DNA of 36,124 nt, taken from contig NZ_LROZ01000027.1 of assembly GCF_001549985.1 (NCBI RefSeq), positions 335 through 36,458 on the forward strand, written 5' to 3'. Below, piece after piece: positions 1-8,893 of this stretch (position 1 is its first letter; every line of letters starts with the position of its first letter). Source of the DNA: Myroides odoratus. GTDB lineage: Bacteria > Bacteroidota > Bacteroidia > Flavobacteriales > Flavobacteriaceae. The notes under the pieces were generated by a model. It saw only the letters and a program-made list of their open reading frames with translations, had not been told where the DNA came from and ran no database searches. Both the position numbers and the translations under genes were made by a program.

Positions 1-1
1 T

Positions 2-3000
2 CAAAATGATATTTACACTGCTGTAGCTGCCCAAGGAAAAGCGGCTACAGCGGCTGATGGATCAATTCAAGTGGACAATGGCGATCAAGCAGTATTAAAT
101 GCCATGCAACTATCCGTTGCTAATGCGGGAATTACTACGGCTAAAATTGCACCTGGAGGTGCTAAGCAATTGTTAGTTACGGACGAAAATGGCACGGTGA
201 AATGGGTTGATGCATCGGATGAAGTTATTCAAGAAGCTTTTGAGTTTAATGAAAAAGTTACCTTATTACTAGATGGAGGCGATGGCACATTTACCTATTA
301 TAATGAAAAAGGTATTGATGCTAACGGAAATCCCATTACAGGGCGAGGCATAAAATTTGATGCCAATACCTTAAACATTAAAGAGAGAGAAGGAGCATCA
401 GGAAAGGGAATTTACGACTTTTACGACGGAAAAACATCTCAACAAAGCCCCTTAATGACGATTAATACACGTGCTAACGCTATTATTTTTGAAAATAATT
501 CAACGTCGATTCCGGGGGATAATCTTCAGGACGTTGTAAATCAACTTATTACCAAGATAGAGCAAGCGCAGGGTACGCTTTCCCCCATACTTGGAGAAGG
601 AATTTTAATCAATGATCAGTCTCAAGTAAATGATGCCGTATTAAAGGAACTTACGTTGAGCTTGGCAGACGCTGCTGTAACAGAGACCAAATTAGCGGAT
701 GAAGCAGTAACCTCGTACAAATTAAAAAATAAAGCGGTTACCTTAGATAAGATTAACCCAGGAACAGACCGATATATTTTAGTAACCAAAGAAGGAAAAG
801 CCCAATGGGTGCCAGCTACGGATAGTATTATACAAGAAGTAGTGAAACAACATGAGGTGATTACGCTTATTGAAAACAACGGAAACGGGACGTATTCGTA
901 TTACAATGAGAATGGTATTGATGCTACGGGAGCACCGATTCCTGCTAATGGTATACTCCTAGATGCAAATACATTGAGTATTTCAGAACAACCAAAGGGA
1001 ACCTACATCTTTACTGATGGTACGTTTACACAAACGGGACTGCCGTTAGCTACTATTGATATTGCAGGAACAGTCATTGACAATATTACTGAAATATTAA
1101 ATGATTCAACGGTTCAACAGGATATTTATACCACAGTTGCTGCGCAAGGAAAACCTGCGACAGCAGCAGATGGTTCAATTCAAGTGGACAATGGAGATCA
1201 AGCGGTATTAAATGCCATGCAACTATCTGTTGCCAATGCAGGAATAACAACGGCTAAGATTGCTCCAGGAGGTAACAAGCAATTATTAGTGACCAAGGAA
1301 TCAGGTACTGTTGCTTGGGTAGATGTAACAGATGAAGTAATACAAGAGGCCTTTGCTTTCAACGAAAAAGTTACCCTACTCGTTGATGGGGGGGATGGGA
1401 CTTTTACCTACTATAACGAGAAGGGTATTGATGCTGATGGCAATCCAATTACAGGACAAGGCGTAAAATTTGATGCCAACACGTTGCGTATAGATAAAAC
1501 AGCAGACAATACCTATGCTTTTTACGATAAATCCAACCCAACAACCCCTATAGCTGTTATTGATGTGGCGGGAAGTGTGATTGAAAATATCACCGAAATC
1601 TTAAATGATACTACTGTTCAGAATGATATTTATACAGCAGTAGCCGCACAAGGAAAGGCGGTTACTTCACCAGATACCTCAATCACAATAGGCGGAACGG
1701 CAGATAAAGCGACACTTCATGCATTGGAGTTGAGTATTGCAACGGCTGGGGTTTCTACTACTGCCTTAGCACCCAAAGCCGTAACAACAGAAAAGATTCA
1801 AGGGGGAACACAAGGACAATTTTTGGTTACACCTACAGATGGCGTTGCTCAATGGATGAGTTTAGCAGATGATCCAATTAAAGAAATTTTAGCATTAAAT
1901 CAGACCATTACAGAATTGATTGATCACGAGGATGGAACGTTTACCTACTTTAATGAGGGAGATTACGATGCCAATGGCCATCGAAAACCAACTGCAGTAG
2001 GAACGACATTCAGTGCTAATACGTTACGTGTAGCGGAACTCAATGACCCTCAATCTGGTCAAGCAACTGGCATATATGCCTTTTATGATTTGTCACAAGA
2101 GGATCCTATTGCAACGATTAATGTAGCAGGAACAGTCATTGAAAATATTACAACCATCCTCACGGAAGAGGAAGTACAGAATCAAATTTTTGCTACAGTA
2201 GCAGCAAAAGGAAAAAAAATACACAGCAATGACAATTCCATTGCAATCACAGGTGGAAATAAAGCAGCACTTAGCGAGGTCATTGTCAACATTCAACAAG
2301 AAGGAGTAAAAACCAATCATCTAGCATCCGGTGCCGTTACAACAGACAAAATCAATGCAATAGGGGTAGACCCAGGCGCTGTTTTGACTGCTGATGGATT
2401 AGGTCAGGCAGCTTTTGAAACGCCTTCAAACGTTGTTAGACCTGCCATGCAAGGAGACCTAGAAGGAGAAGCTGGTGTAATTAACATTGTTGGAGGAGGT
2501 GAAAATGTGCTATTTGGCGATACCACAAAAAAGGTAACCATTGCCATTAATTCAGGTGGAATAACAGGTACGCATATTGGATCTGAAACTATTGGAAATC
2601 AAAATATTAAAAACAAAACAATTGCAGCTCAAAAGCTAGATGCAACGGGAGCCACCGTAGGCCATGTTGCAACGGTAAATACAAATGGTACAGTTAGTTA
2701 TCAACCCGTAACCCCTGCAATTATTGGAAATAAAGGTGATATCACAACCGATGGAATTGTTTCTGTAAACGATGGTATAGGGAAAGTATTGGATGATGTA
2801 GTTTTAGGAATTAATGATCAGTCTATTATTCCGAGTAAATTAGATGCTACTGGAGCTATAGAAGGCGCTGTTGCAATGGCAAATGGGAATGGAACCGTAA
2901 CATATAAACCATTGGAAGCTACGGCTATTACGGGTACGGGAAATATTACAACAGACGGAATTGTAACTGTTGATCATGGTACAGGAAAAGTGTTAGCCGA

Positions 3001-6000
3001 TGTTGTACTGGGAATTGAAGATGGAGGAATTACCAATGATAAAATAGCCTTAAATACGGTAACAATAGATAAATTATCTGCAGGAAGTGAACAAGCCAAT
3101 CGCGTGTTAGTGATTGATGAGAACCGAGAAATAAAATGGGGAGAATTAGATGATATCGTAACCGATGCGGCAGGTAATTTAACTACGGATGGTATTATTG
3201 AATTGCAAAATGGAGATGGAGTTAACTCTCTTTTTAACGATGTAAAACTAGGAATTAAGGAAGGAAGTATTACCAATGCTGAATTACAAGATCAAACCAT
3301 TCAGATCGAAAAATTGAACAGTGCAGGGGCCATTTCGGGTATGGTTATGGTTACCAACGCCAATGGAGGGTTTACTTACGTTGATCGAGAGAGTATTGTA
3401 CAAGCAGGAGAAGATTTAACCTTGAGTAATGAGCTGGAATTCCTAGCAGGTAGTAATGGAATTTCTGCCGTACTCGCTGATACCAAAATTGGAATTAAGA
3501 ATCAAGGAATAACTGAAGATAAATTAGCGGATGGTGCAGTTACAACAGCTAAAATTTCTGCTGTAGGAGCAGATGAAAATGCCGTATTAACTGCAGACGG
3601 ATTAGGAAATGTAGCCTATAAAAAAATTAACCCGACTGCTTTTGAAGGCGCAGAAGCTGACCTGAAATCTGATGGCTCTATAACAATTCCACTAAATAAC
3701 AAAGCTGTTTTAAAGGAAACAACGATTGCAATTGCGAATCAAGGGATTGAAAACAAACACATTAAAGATCAAACAGTTACTGCAACAAAGATTGATGCAC
3801 AAACTTCTGCTCTAGGTGCCGTATTAACAGCAGATGGAAGTGGAAATGCAGTTTTTCAGCGCTTAGAAGAAGTGGCCTTAACGCAAGGACAAGCCGTAAC
3901 TTCATCTGATGGATCTATTGCTGTACCTCAAGGGAATAAAGCCGCTTTACAAGCGGTGGATATTAGCGTGGCTGATGGAGGAATTACCAATGAAAAAATA
4001 GCTGCCAAAGCCGTGACAGAAGACAAAATAGGAAGCAATAAAGCTGCTGGTTTTGTTTTGACTTCTGATGGACAAGGTGGCGCTGAGTTTAAAACACTGG
4101 GCCAAGTTATTGGCAATAATGGAAAAGCTATCGTTGGAGAAGCTGCTATTGCTGTGACAGGCGGTGAGCATGCTGCCTTAGCTGATGTAACCTTAGATGT
4201 TAAAAATGGAGGAATTACAGCAGCTAAATTAGCCGCTAATGCTGTTACGACAGATAAATTAAAGAATGGAGCTGTCACAGCGACCAAAATAAGTGGGGAT
4301 GCTCCAAATCAAATCTTGGGAACAGATGGTACAGGCGCTGTAAAATGGATGAGCTCAAATGATCCTATTTTGCAAATGATCGTTAGTGCAAACGAAAAAT
4401 CAACCCAACTCGTTGATCACCAAGACGGAACATTTACCTACTATAACGAAGATCAAATAGAAGCAAATGGTGCATTGAAACCCAATGCAACAGGAGTGAA
4501 GTTCAATGCCAATACGCTGAGTATTGACACCTCCACAGCAGGGATTTTCGTTTTCAAGGACAAAGCAAGTGATGTAGCTTTAGCTACAGTAAATACCCGT
4601 GCAAAAGCTATTATTTTTGAGGATAATTCGGTAGTGGGGTATACCAATGTGGAAGAGGCGATTACGCAAATTAACCAAAAAATAGAAGCTCTAGAACAAT
4701 TGGAGATTGCTAAAGCGCCATTATCTGGAAATGGAATCTTAGTTAACGGCAATGCAAATGTGGCAGATGCTGTTTTCACTGCCGTAGAATTGAGTATTGC
4801 AGATGAAGCCGTATCTCCTGCTCAAATGAAAGGAGGTAATCCAAAACAACTTTTGATTACCAATGATTTAGGTAAGGCAGAATGGGTAGATGCCACGCAT
4901 GAAATTATTGAAGAGATTGTTCAAACACAGGAAAAAGTAACCCTTATACAAAATAACAATGACGGTACATTTACCTATTTTAATGAAAATGACGTTAACA
5001 ATACTGGAGAAATCATTGGGAATGGAGTAACCTTTGATGCCAATACCCTGCGTATTGATACAACGGATGTAGGTACGTTTATCTTTTATGATCAAGCGAC
5101 GGATACTCCCCTTGCTACTATTGATGTAGCTGCAAGTGTGATTGAAAATATCACCGAAATCTTGAATGAATCAACCGTTCAAAATGATATTTATACCACT
5201 GTAGCAGCACAGGGAAAAAAAGTAGAAGGAGATAGTGCTATCGCAGTTACAGGTGGTGAAACTGCCGCTTTAACTGAAATGGGAATTGCATTAAGAGATC
5301 AAGGAGTAACAACTTCTAAGATTAAAAACTTAGCAGTTACCGCTGATAAATTATATGCTGGAGAAAATAAAGCGAATCATGTTCCTATCGCTCAATCTGA
5401 TGGAAGTGTTGTCTACCAACCAATGGCTGCCGTTGTAAATGGAAAAGCACTAACGGTAGATACCTCACTGGCTATTATTGGTGATGCCTCAAAAGCAGTA
5501 TTACAGCCTTTTAGCTTACAGGTGAATGAAAACGGAATTGAAACCAGTCACATTCAGAACCAAGCGGTTACTGTAGAAAAGATAAACGCTGTCGGTATTG
5601 ATAAAGGAGCAGTGTTAACGGCTGATGGATCTGGTAATGCTGTATTTGCGACTGCTGAGGAAGCAGTTACATCAGTCATGCAAGGTGATTTAGTTGGCGC
5701 TGAGGGATTAATTGTCGAAGGCGGTGAAAATGTACTATTTGGCAATGAAGAGACCAAAGCAATCGTTAAAATCAACAATGGAGGAGTACAAGGTAGACAT
5801 ATTGGCGCAGCCACAATTGCGAATAATCACTTGGTTGATCATACAATTGAAGCAGCTAAATTAAATGCAGGTACGGGGGCAGACAATAGAATTTCAGTAG
5901 CTAATGCGACAGGAGAGGTGGCTTATCAAGTACTATCAACAGAGCTATTCGCTGAAAAAGGAGATATTACAACAGATGGTACAATTACGGTTTCTGAAAA

Positions 6001-8797
6001 TGGGGTAGGTAAAGTATTAGCTGATGTTGAGTTGGGAATCAAAGACAGTTCCATTCAAGCAACTAAGTTAAATGCCAACAATGCACCAGCTGGAGCTGTA
6101 GCAACAGTTGGAGCTAATGGGGTGTCTGTTTCTTTTGAACCTTTCACTGCAGGACAACTAGCCAATAAAGGAAATATTACAACGGATGAAGCCCTTACTG
6201 TGACAGAAGATGGAATTGGAAAAGTGCTATCTCATGTGACCTTAGGGGTAAAGAATAAAGGAATTACCACAGCAAAATTAGCAGATGGAGCCGTAACGAA
6301 TACCCAACTAGGTGAACAAGCGGTTACCGCAAATAAACTTTCTTCTGAAGGAATTAGTGCACAAAGTGTGCTGTTAAGTGGTGAAAATGGAACCGTTTTT
6401 TGGGGAGAATTGGGTGAAATTGTCGATTTAACAGCAGGTAATTTAACCACCGATAACATCATTCAACTGTCTGGCGATGGGGAGCGAACGCTGTTAAAAG
6501 ACGTAAACTTGAGTATTGCCAATAACAGTATTACCAAAGATAAATTAAACAGTGCGACCATAGCACGTGATTACATTCTTGTTACAGATGGTTCTGGAGG
6601 GTTTGACTATGTCCTAAAAAGTGCGGTGCAAGCAGGGGGGGAAGATTTAACCTTAGGTAGTGGTCTTGCGTTTACTGGTAATACAGATGGATTAAATGCT
6701 GTTTTAGCGCCTACAACAATTGATATTAAAGAAGGAGGAGTAGGAACGGATAAACTTCAAAATGCAGCCGTAACTGTTGAAAAAATGAATGCGGGTCAAG
6801 CAGCACCCAATGCGGTATTGACGGCCCAAGGGGATGGAACGGTATCGTATAAGCTATTGAGTAATACGGCATTTGATGGACAAGGGGTTGATTTAGTAGC
6901 GGATGAATCTATTGTCGTGACAGCAAATAATAAAGCATTACTTCAGGAGGCAACAATTGCAGTAGCTTCATCGGGAATTGATAACAAACACCTCAAAGCG
7001 CTGGCTGTAACAGCAGATAAAATAAGTTCTGTTGTAGCAGAAACGAATACACCCAATGGAAGTATTTTAACATCCGATGGGCAAGGGAACACACAATTTC
7101 AATCGTTAGGTGTTTTGGCAACTGCGGCAGGAAAATCCTTAACTTCTACAGATGGTTCCCTACAGATTCCGACAAATAAAGCAACCCTACAAGATGTGAC
7201 CATCAACCTTGCTGAAAATGGTATTAAGACCAAACATGTCATGGATCGAAATATCACGGAAGCCAAAATAGGCACATCAAACAAAGAAAGTGGGTTAGTA
7301 TTAACGACTGATGGACAAGGAGGGGCTTCCTTCCAAAATGTAAACGATGTAGTTGTAGCCAATGGTAAAGCCCTACAAGGTGGAACTGGCATTACAGTAT
7401 CGGGTACTGGAGCCAATCAAGCTTTATTACAAGACGCAACCGTAGCCATTAGCAATGGAGGCGTAGGATCAACTCAATTGGCAACAAATTCTGTAACCAC
7501 AGTTAAGATTGCAGACAAGAATGTAACAACAAGTAAAATTAGTTCGAAAGTCGGAAGTACAAATGCGGCACCTGGTTTAGCTTTAACAGCCGACGGTAGT
7601 GGAGGGGTAGTCTTTAGTCCAGTAACGAGTTCTTCAGGCGACTTAAGTGGATCTGCTTCGATTGCTGTGACGAATGGAATTGGAGCTGTTTTGCAAAATG
7701 CAACAGTCACAGTGAAAGACAACGGAATTAAAACAGCCCAACTAGATGATCATGCAGTGACCACAGACAAGATTATAGCAGGTGCCGTTACAAGAGAAAA
7801 AATTGGAAATGACGCCATTAACGATGATAAAGTTCAAAACGCATCCCTTTCGGGTTCTAAATTGAAAGAGAATACAATTACCACAAGTAAACTACAAGCG
7901 GAATCTGTAACTGATGTGAAGATCAAAGACGATGCAGTAATCACGTCTAAAATTAAAGACAGCGCAGTTACAACGGATAAAATCAATAATTTAGCCATTA
8001 ACAACAACAAAATTGCCAACAATACGATTTCAGGAGGGAAACTAATTAATGGGGCGGTTGTTACGGATAAAATAGCAGATAAGGCAGTAACAAAAGCCAA
8101 AATGAGTGCAACTGGTGAAACAGTAGGCCATGTTTTAACAGTGGAAGCTGGGGGTAGCGTTGCTTTTAAAGCGCCTACTGGTCAAAGTATAACCAAAAAA
8201 GAATTAAAAGGCAGCTCCACAATCAAAGTAATCAATGGTCGAGATGCTGTTTTAGAAGAGGCAACCCTGGATATTAACTCCGGGTCTATTAAAAGCAACC
8301 ATTTGGATTATGCTGCTGTGGGTTCTGAAGAATTAGCAAATTATTCGGTAGGTAACAAACACATCCAAACTGAGGCAATTACTTGGGATAAAATTAGTTC
8401 TGTTGATGAAGATGATAATCATACCCCAGATGGTTATGTACTAACATCTGATGGAAGTGGAGGTGCTACATTCAAGCCAGCCAAAGGGGGCGGTGGAGCG
8501 TCTTTCTTTTATTCCCCTTCTTTTGTTGTAGAAATCATACCAGGAGAGCGAGGAGAAGAAAACGTATACATGATTTACAAAAATCAATTTACAAATGCCA
8601 TTAGCTCTAGACGTACAGCCTCCTTAGATATTTATGACGCTGATGAATTGGATTATTTCATTGTGTATTACGATGATGATGTATTTGAAGACGTGAGTAT
8701 CAGTGAAACAGGTGTATTAAAATACAAAGTGCAGCGCTATGCTCAAGTGACCACCCGTAGTTATTTTAATGTAGTGATGAAACTTAGAGAAGACTAA
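2..8797 (+). CDS. Giant repetitive surface-type protein, 5' end outside the window
   Basis: The frame is open from base 2, so the gene begins upstream; the GTG at 71 is an internal valine inside a repeat, not a start. The visible part is 2,931 residues. It has no Cys-rich or catalytic motifs and is rich in Gly, Ala, Thr, Asn, Asp and Lys. Short motifs of the type AVTTDKI and VLTADGxG recur throughout. Six copies of a DGTFTYYNE-type module lie near 281, 884, 1394, 1931, 4424 and 4961. Modules with G(D/N)(I/L)TTDG lie near 2735, 2938, 3172, 5960, 6170 and 6437. A Gly-rich hinge (near 8487-8500) leads into a C-terminal domain of about 95 residues rich in Tyr, Asp and Val. AVTTDKI-type repeats are known from fibrous adhesins and tail-fibre-like stalks, so a long cell-surface fibre is the best guess. 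I see neither a type A nor a type B type IX sorting domain. A secreted lectin-like gene follows. Function is unassigned. Confidence 0.9.
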   Translation, partial: QNDIYTAVAAQGKAATAADGSIQVDNGDQAVLNAMQLSVANAGITTAKIAPGGAKQLLVTDENGTVKWVDASDEVIQEAFEFNEKVTLLLDGGDGTFTYYNEKGIDANGNPITGRGIKFDANTLNIKEREGASGKGIYDFYDGKTSQQSPLMTINTRANAIIFENNSTSIPGDNLQDVVNQLITKIEQAQGTLSPILGEGILINDQSQVNDAVLKELTLSLADAAVTETKLADEAVTSYKLKNKAVTLDKINPGTDRYILVTKEGKAQWVPATDSIIQEVVKQHEVITLIENNGNGTYSYYNENGIDATGAPIPANGILLDANTLSISEQPKGTYIFTDGTFTQTGLPLATIDIAGTVIDNITEILNDSTVQQDIYTTVAAQGKPATAADGSIQVDNGDQAVLNAMQLSVANAGITTAKIAPGGNKQLLVTKESGTVAWVDVTDEVIQEAFAFNEKVTLLVDGGDGTFTYYNEKGIDADGNPITGQGVKFDANTLRIDKTADNTYAFYDKSNPTTPIAVIDVAGSVIENITEILNDTTVQNDIYTAVAAQGKAVTSPDTSITIGGTADKATLHALELSIATAGVSTTALAPKAVTTEKIQGGTQGQFLVTPTDGVAQWMSLADDPIKEILALNQTITELIDHEDGTFTYFNEGDYDANGHRKPTAVGTTFSANTLRVAELNDPQSGQATGIYAFYDLSQEDPIATINVAGTVIENITTILTEEEVQNQIFATVAAKGKKIHSNDNSIAITGGNKAALSEVIVNIQQEGVKTNHLASGAVTTDKINAIGVDPGAVLTADGLGQAAFETPSNVVRPAMQGDLEGEAGVINIVGGGENVLFGDTTKKVTIAINSGGITGTHIGSETIGNQNIKNKTIAAQKLDATGATVGHVATVNTNGTVSYQPVTPAIIGNKGDITTDGIVSVNDGIGKVLDDVVLGINDQSIIPSKLDATGAIEGAVAMANGNGTVTYKPLEATAITGTGNITTDGIVTVDHGTGKVLADVVLGIEDGGITNDKIALNTVTIDKLSAGSEQANRVLVIDENREIKWGELDDIVTDAAGNLTTDGIIELQNGDGVNSLFNDVKLGIKEGSITNAELQDQTIQIEKLNSAGAISGMVMVTNANGGFTYVDRESIVQAGEDLTLSNELEFLAGSNGISAVLADTKIGIKNQGITEDKLADGAVTTAKISAVGADENAVLTADGLGNVAYKKINPTAFEGAEADLKSDGSITIPLNNKAVLKETTIAIANQGIENKHIKDQTVTATKIDAQTSALGAVLTADGSGNAVFQRLEEVALTQGQAVTSSDGSIAVPQGNKAALQAVDISVADGGITNEKIAAKAVTEDKIGSNKAAGFVLTSDGQGGAEFKTLGQVIGNNGKAIVGEAAIAVTGGEHAALADVTLDVKNGGITAAKLAANAVTTDKLKNGAVTATKISGDAPNQILGTDGTGAVKWMSSNDPILQMIVSANEKSTQLVDHQDGTFTYYNEDQIEANGALKPNATGVKFNANTLSIDTSTAGIFVFKDKASDVALATVNTRAKAIIFEDNSVVGYTNVEEAITQINQKIEALEQLEIAKAPLSGNGILVNGNANVADAVFTAVELSIADEAVSPAQMKGGNPKQLLITNDLGKAEWVDATHEIIEEIVQTQEKVTLIQNNNDGTFTYFNENDVNNTGEIIGNGVTFDANTLRIDTTDVGTFIFYDQATDTPLATIDVAASVIENITEILNESTVQNDIYTTVAAQGKKVEGDSAIAVTGGETAALTEMGIALRDQGVTTSKIKNLAVTADKLYAGENKANHVPIAQSDGSVVYQPMAAVVNGKALTVDTSLAIIGDASKAVLQPFSLQVNENGIETSHIQNQAVTVEKINAVGIDKGAVLTADGSGNAVFATAEEAVTSVMQGDLVGAEGLIVEGGENVLFGNEETKAIVKINNGGVQGRHIGAATIANNHLVDHTIEAAKLNAGTGADNRISVANATGEVAYQVLSTELFAEKGDITTDGTITVSENGVGKVLADVELGIKDSSIQATKLNANNAPAGAVATVGANGVSVSFEPFTAGQLANKGNITTDEALTVTEDGIGKVLSHVTLGVKNKGITTAKLADGAVTNTQLGEQAVTANKLSSEGISAQSVLLSGENGTVFWGELGEIVDLTAGNLTTDNIIQLSGDGERTLLKDVNLSIANNSITKDKLNSATIARDYILVTDGSGGFDYVLKSAVQAGGEDLTLGSGLAFTGNTDGLNAVLAPTTIDIKEGGVGTDKLQNAAVTVEKMNAGQAAPNAVLTAQGDGTVSYKLLSNTAFDGQGVDLVADESIVVTANNKALLQEATIAVASSGIDNKHLKALAVTADKISSVVAETNTPNGSILTSDGQGNTQFQSLGVLATAAGKSLTSTDGSLQIPTNKATLQDVTINLAENGIKTKHVMDRNITEAKIGTSNKESGLVLTTDGQGGASFQNVNDVVVANGKALQGGTGITVSGTGANQALLQDATVAISNGGVGSTQLATNSVTTVKIADKNVTTSKISSKVGSTNAAPGLALTADGSGGVVFSPVTSSSGDLSGSASIAVTNGIGAVLQNATVTVKDNGIKTAQLDDHAVTTDKIIAGAVTREKIGNDAINDDKVQNASLSGSKLKENTITTSKLQAESVTDVKIKDDAVITSKIKDSAVTTDKINNLAINNNKIANNTISGGKLINGAVVTDKIADKAVTKAKMSATGETVGHVLTVEAGGSVAFKAPTGQSITKKELKGSSTIKVINGRDAVLEEATLDINSGSIKSNHLDYAAVGSEELANYSVGNKHIQTEAITWDKISSVDEDDNHTPDGYVLTSDGSGGATFKPAKGGGGASFFYSPSFVVEIIPGERGEENVYMIYKNQFTNAISSRRTASLDIYDADELDYFIVYYDDDVFEDVSISETGVLKYKVQRYAQVTTRSYFNVVMKLRED
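62..1273 (+). repeat. Internal direct repeat, offset 1,113 bp, in the giant gene
   Basis: Bases 62-160 and 1175-1273 encode the same 33 residues (starting SIQVDNGDQAV and ending KIAPGG), and the differences between the two DNA copies there are synonymous. Similarity continues on both sides: the QNDIYTAVAAQGK motif precedes each copy (2 and 1115), and the DGTFTYYNE module follows each (281 and 1394). The offset is 371 codons, so the duplication keeps the frame. More diverged QNDIY-type copies occur near 1622, 2177 and 5180. This looks like a relatively recent in-frame segmental duplication inside an older repeat family. Confidence 0.8.
1394..7640 (+). repeat. Order-preserved super-repeat of about 3.2 kb
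   Basis: A series of distinct protein modules appears twice in the same order. The MQGDL module is at 2447 and 5678, GDITTDG at 2735 and 5960, GNITTD at 2938 and about 6170, GNLTTD at 3172 and 6437, and the AGEDLTL/AGGEDLTL module near 3404 and 6634. Offsets are nearly constant at 3,225-3,265 bp. Upstream, the DGTFTYYNE modules at 1394 and 1931 reappear at 4424 and 4961, with an offset of 3,030 bp. The two halves differ by many substitutions, so this tier is older than the 1,113 bp repeat. Edges are approximate. Confidence 0.75.
7754..8113 (+). repeat. Twelve tandem decapeptide repeats (30 bp period)
   Basis: Twelve consecutive units of exactly ten codons follow one pattern: a hydrophobic pair, two polar residues, a variable residue, Lys, a hydrophobic residue, then three polar residues. 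Examples are AVTREKIGND, TITTSKLQAE and AVVTDKIADK. The first GCA codon is at 7754 and the twelfth unit starts at 8084, with no slip in register. The DNA of the units is well diverged, so it is not a simple satellite. Such arrays are usually rigid stalks; here it lies between the large modules and the C-terminal domain. Confidence 0.8.
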
Positions 8798-8804
8798 TAC
8801 AGTG

Positions 8805-8831
8805 AACCTGCCTTATAGGATAAGGCAGGTT
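8805..8831 (+). terminator. Hairpin terminator after the giant gene
   Basis: A perfect 11 bp inverted repeat (AACCTGCCTTA / TAAGGCAGGTT) with a 5 nt loop starts 7 nt after the stop codon of the giant gene. The T-tract is weak (TATTTAACTT). It suggests that the lectin gene downstream has its own promoter. Confidence 0.75.
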
Positions 8832-8849
8832 ATTTAACTTAGTTGAAGT

Positions 8850-8863
8850 TGTTGCATGCAACA
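8850..8863. promoter_or_regulatory. 14 bp palindrome upstream of the lectin gene
   Basis: TGTTGCATGCAACA is a perfect 14 bp palindrome lying 30 nt before the lectin ATG, between the preceding terminator and the gene. Its size and place fit an operator for a dimeric regulator, but no regulator can be named and no clear TAnnTTTG element is seen beside it. Confidence 0.3.
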
Positions 8864-8893
8864 GTAGATTAGTCTAAACGAATCGTGTTAATT

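Noticed and set aside
71..73. GTG as start codon of the giant gene
   Set aside because: The frame is open to base 2 and the residues before it (QNDIYTAVAAQGK...) match internal repeats at 1115 and 1622, so the gene starts upstream of the window.
622..8100. Many antisense frames of 75-119 codons within the giant gene
   Set aside because: They arise from repeated codon patterns (such as GTTAC/GTAAC of AVTT) read on the other strand and have no starts, signals or family features.
7754..8113. CRISPR-like array of 30 bp units
   Set aside because: The units are coding, contiguous without spacers, differ in DNA and stay in frame with the giant gene.
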